A stretch of DNA of 64,000 nucleotides from Oenanthe sinensis (taxonomy: Eukaryota > Streptophyta > Magnoliopsida > Apiales > Apiaceae), in contig CM053810.1 in assembly GCA_028671895.1 (NCBI GenBank), positions 59,025,501-59,089,500 on the forward strand, in the 5' to 3' direction. This document shows positions 61,515 to 64,000 of the stretch, piece by piece (position 1 is the first letter of the stretch; the number at the start of each line of letters is the position of its first letter). The position numbers were made by a program, and so were the translations under genes. A model generated the notes under the pieces. That model did no database searches. It had not been told where the DNA came from and worked only from the letters and a program-made list of their open reading frames with translations.

Positions 61515-64000
61515 CTAGAAAATTGAACATGTCAGTGTAAGACCCCTCTTCACATTAAAACTAGGAATGAAGTAAAACCACAAAAAGATTCCAATATTAT
61601 TGTTCCAGTTCATAATACTTAGAAGTCAAGTATGTCTTTTTATCTGTAAACAATGTTCTTTGAGGTAACTGTTTCGAAAAATGTTTGTGGAGTAAGAAAT
61701 CTCCATGATAGATGCTTAATATCTATACAAATAACAGGTGACAAAAATTCGAAATGCTTTATGACAAATTATGATCATTCGGGAAATTTTTCTATTTAAC
61801 AAGTACACACACCTGGTAAGGAAGATTTATCACACGGTATGAATATACAGTGTACTTAAAACCATCAAACATGTTAAATTACTACATATTAGACATGGGA
61901 AGATATTTAACAAGTACATACACCTGGTAAGGAAGATTTATCTCAAGGTTTTTATTGGCAGATACTTAGTGCACCTAGATATTTTTGAGGTTATCCTTAT
62001 AAATAAACATATACGGTTCATAAAAAAAGGAAACTGATCTGTTGTTATTTGTTTGCACTGTTAGGGCCATGGTGGTGTGAGGATTGAAAGTAATGGATTG
62101 TTGGGTCTGTTTGGATGTGATTATAGGATCGAGACTCGTAAGAGCATGTAAAACCCTGGATGATGATTTACATCATCCTGCTAGTGTTTATATAGTTGTT
62201 ACAGGCTGCTACTGCTTATATGCTGTATACACCATGTCATCCACAAATTTGAAATGACTACACTATTTTTAATTTAATAAAACTAAAATCCTTGAACTCA
62301 GTTTTTTTTAAGAAAATTAGAAAAACTTTATTTTCCTTGATGACTTGATGTGGAACATTATTTTTAAGAAAAATTAAATATAAATATGTATTACTGTCGA
62401 GATTTCAATACGAGAACATTTCCCAAGTTCTAATTTTAGAGGTGTATTTAAAGCATCAGTTTTCACTTATCCTTAATTTTGACTGAACTTCGTGACAGGG
62501 GAAATAGAGTACATTTTAATCAATAATTAATATTATTACATATACATATTATTTCCACTTTTCATCAATAATGTAATCTATTTTAGCAAGTTTTTGCGAC
62601 ATCGAGTTTATGCAAATACATAGGATTCAGTAAAAAAGAAAATACATAGGATCCCTAAACTTATGCTTCCTTTTTTAAGCCCAAACTTAAGCTTCTAGAT
62701 ATGTCTTTTCTTAACATAATAATTTTGTGGATTCTGTTATATCGTATCTTCTATATGTTAGTATATTTCAACTGACAAATACTACTAATCAACCAGCATA
62801 ATTTGTTTGGTTATAAACTTATAATAGACAGCTTTGTGAATATATTAGTAACTCACTTTTACTATATTTTATAATTCATTATTCAATATTAAATATTTTT
62901 TTCCCAAATGGAATGGAAAACTATAACTGTATTCTTCCCTCAAAAAAGAAAACTAAAATTATATTTAATTTAGAAAACCATTTTGAGCAGGGGTGAAAAA
63001 TTATTTTATATGAAAACTGAAATTTACACAAGATATTAAATTTTTTATGAGCTGCTAGGTAGAAATATATAGTAGGTCAAAAATTCAATTCATATTCGAG
63101 TTTGGACCGATCATGGATCGTACATCATTTTTGTAAAAAGTTATATGAAACCTCGGGAAAATATTTTATTTGAATTTAAATTCGGGTGAACATTTTGTCA
63201 GATTTATAAAATAAATTTAATAAATATATTATATTTTCGAATCAGGTCATAGCTGGATTAACGATACCCTAATTTTGAGTAGGAGCACCGTCGCTGTCTA
63301 ATTGTCTATGCCTTTTTCTCATGGAACCGGTCTTTGTTTTCATACTGTATCTAAATGTTCAAATTTTCCGAGACCCCAATCTTAATATTACATCATTTAT
63401 AGCGTTCATCATTCAAAAATTTAATTTATTGCTATCCTTGAAATTTTAAATTCAACTTTCTAGTTTGATACTTAGCAGCCCCTGTAGGCTGTAACGTTTT
63501 GTAAATAAAATCCAAGTTTTGGTATAATGTCACATTCATACAAGAATATATTCATACGAGTATCTGACATATATCAGATAGTATAATCTTATTTATTGGA
63601 AATAAAGCAAAAGCCTTTTTATTTTTTAGAAATATTTTACTGTTAAACTTTTCATATGTATTTAAATACTCATGCGCATGATACTTTCAGTTTCATTGGA
63701 AGACCGAATCTTTAACCACTATTTTCTAATATAAATTAATTATGTGAAGTATACTGTACTAGTGAGCTGCAGCACACTGGCAAAACAAATTTTATATTAG
63801 TGAACAAGAAGAAGTTGCTGAAACATATAAACATCTTGTGAAGATGAAAGTAACCATTTTCAATTGACATGAAAATTATGTGAATCATGGCTATCATTTC
63901 TTAAAAAATCAGTATGACATCCTACAATAAAGATCATGTTAGTTTTAGCATCCTACACTATACAGTGAAGAGCATATACAGATAATCAACGAAGAAATTT
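61515..64000. other. Gene-free spacer to the window end
   Basis: No gene was recognised. A direct repeat of about 45 bases containing ACACCTGGTAAGGAAGATTT occurs at about 61795 and 61906. The rest is AT-rich and unassigned. Confidence 0.5.

Overview
The window is nuclear DNA of a flowering plant. The genes are multi-exon with GT-AG introns of tens to thousands of bases. The spacers are very AT-rich and filled with plant transposons: a SIRE-type Ty1/copia element, Helitrons, and Stowaway-, Tourist- and hAT-type MITEs. The conserved genes match eudicot families (ABC1K/ADCK1-like, CPRD49-type GDSL, secretory cyclophilin, NFXL2). A eudicot is well supported. An asterid, perhaps Apiaceae, is only a guess.

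Layout. 1-8201 is the 3' part of a large SIRE-like copia element on the + strand: the end of pol, a spacer with a GATCGA-rich array, a 1,373-codon extra reading frame in the 'env-like' position, the polypurine tract and a 1.3-kb 3' LTR. 8202-13325 is repeat-filled and contains a minisatellite, a possible minus-strand LTR, a duplicated MITE-like block and a Helitron-like end. 13413-21736 (+) is an ADCK1-like ABC1 atypical kinase in 12 exons; its intron 8 carries a 2-kb foldback insertion built from two inverted retrotransposon gag fragments, flanked by an exact 11-bp direct repeat. 24011-29338 (+) is a six-exon GDSL esterase/lipase. 30434-33716 (-) is an eight-exon secretory cyclophilin. 35391-44533 (+) is a 13-exon NFXL2-type zinc-finger protein with a C-terminal membrane segment.

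44534-64000 is mostly repeats. It holds two copies of one locus. The right copy (about 59.0-61.5 kb) has a KIB/DUF295 F-box gene with a decayed 3' end and, convergent to it, a two-exon remnant of TIC110. The left copy keeps only the F-box 5' end (about 46.47-46.67 kb) and part of the TIC110 intron (52.434-52.79 kb). Between these lies a 5.76-kb non-autonomous Helitron (46671-52433) whose 3' end is fixed to the base by comparison with the right copy. Inside it, a Stowaway MITE can be compared with an empty site in a neighbouring repeat unit.

The four intact genes are ordinary unrelated housekeeping or stress genes and show no sign of working as a cluster. The novelty lies in the mobile DNA: the large undefined SIRE-like reading frame, the gag foldback in a transcribed intron, the Helitron and duplicated F-box locus, and one Helitron family ending just upstream of two different genes. 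Exon boundaries were deduced by hand from reading frame, splice sites and remembered family sequence; no alignment or expression data were used.
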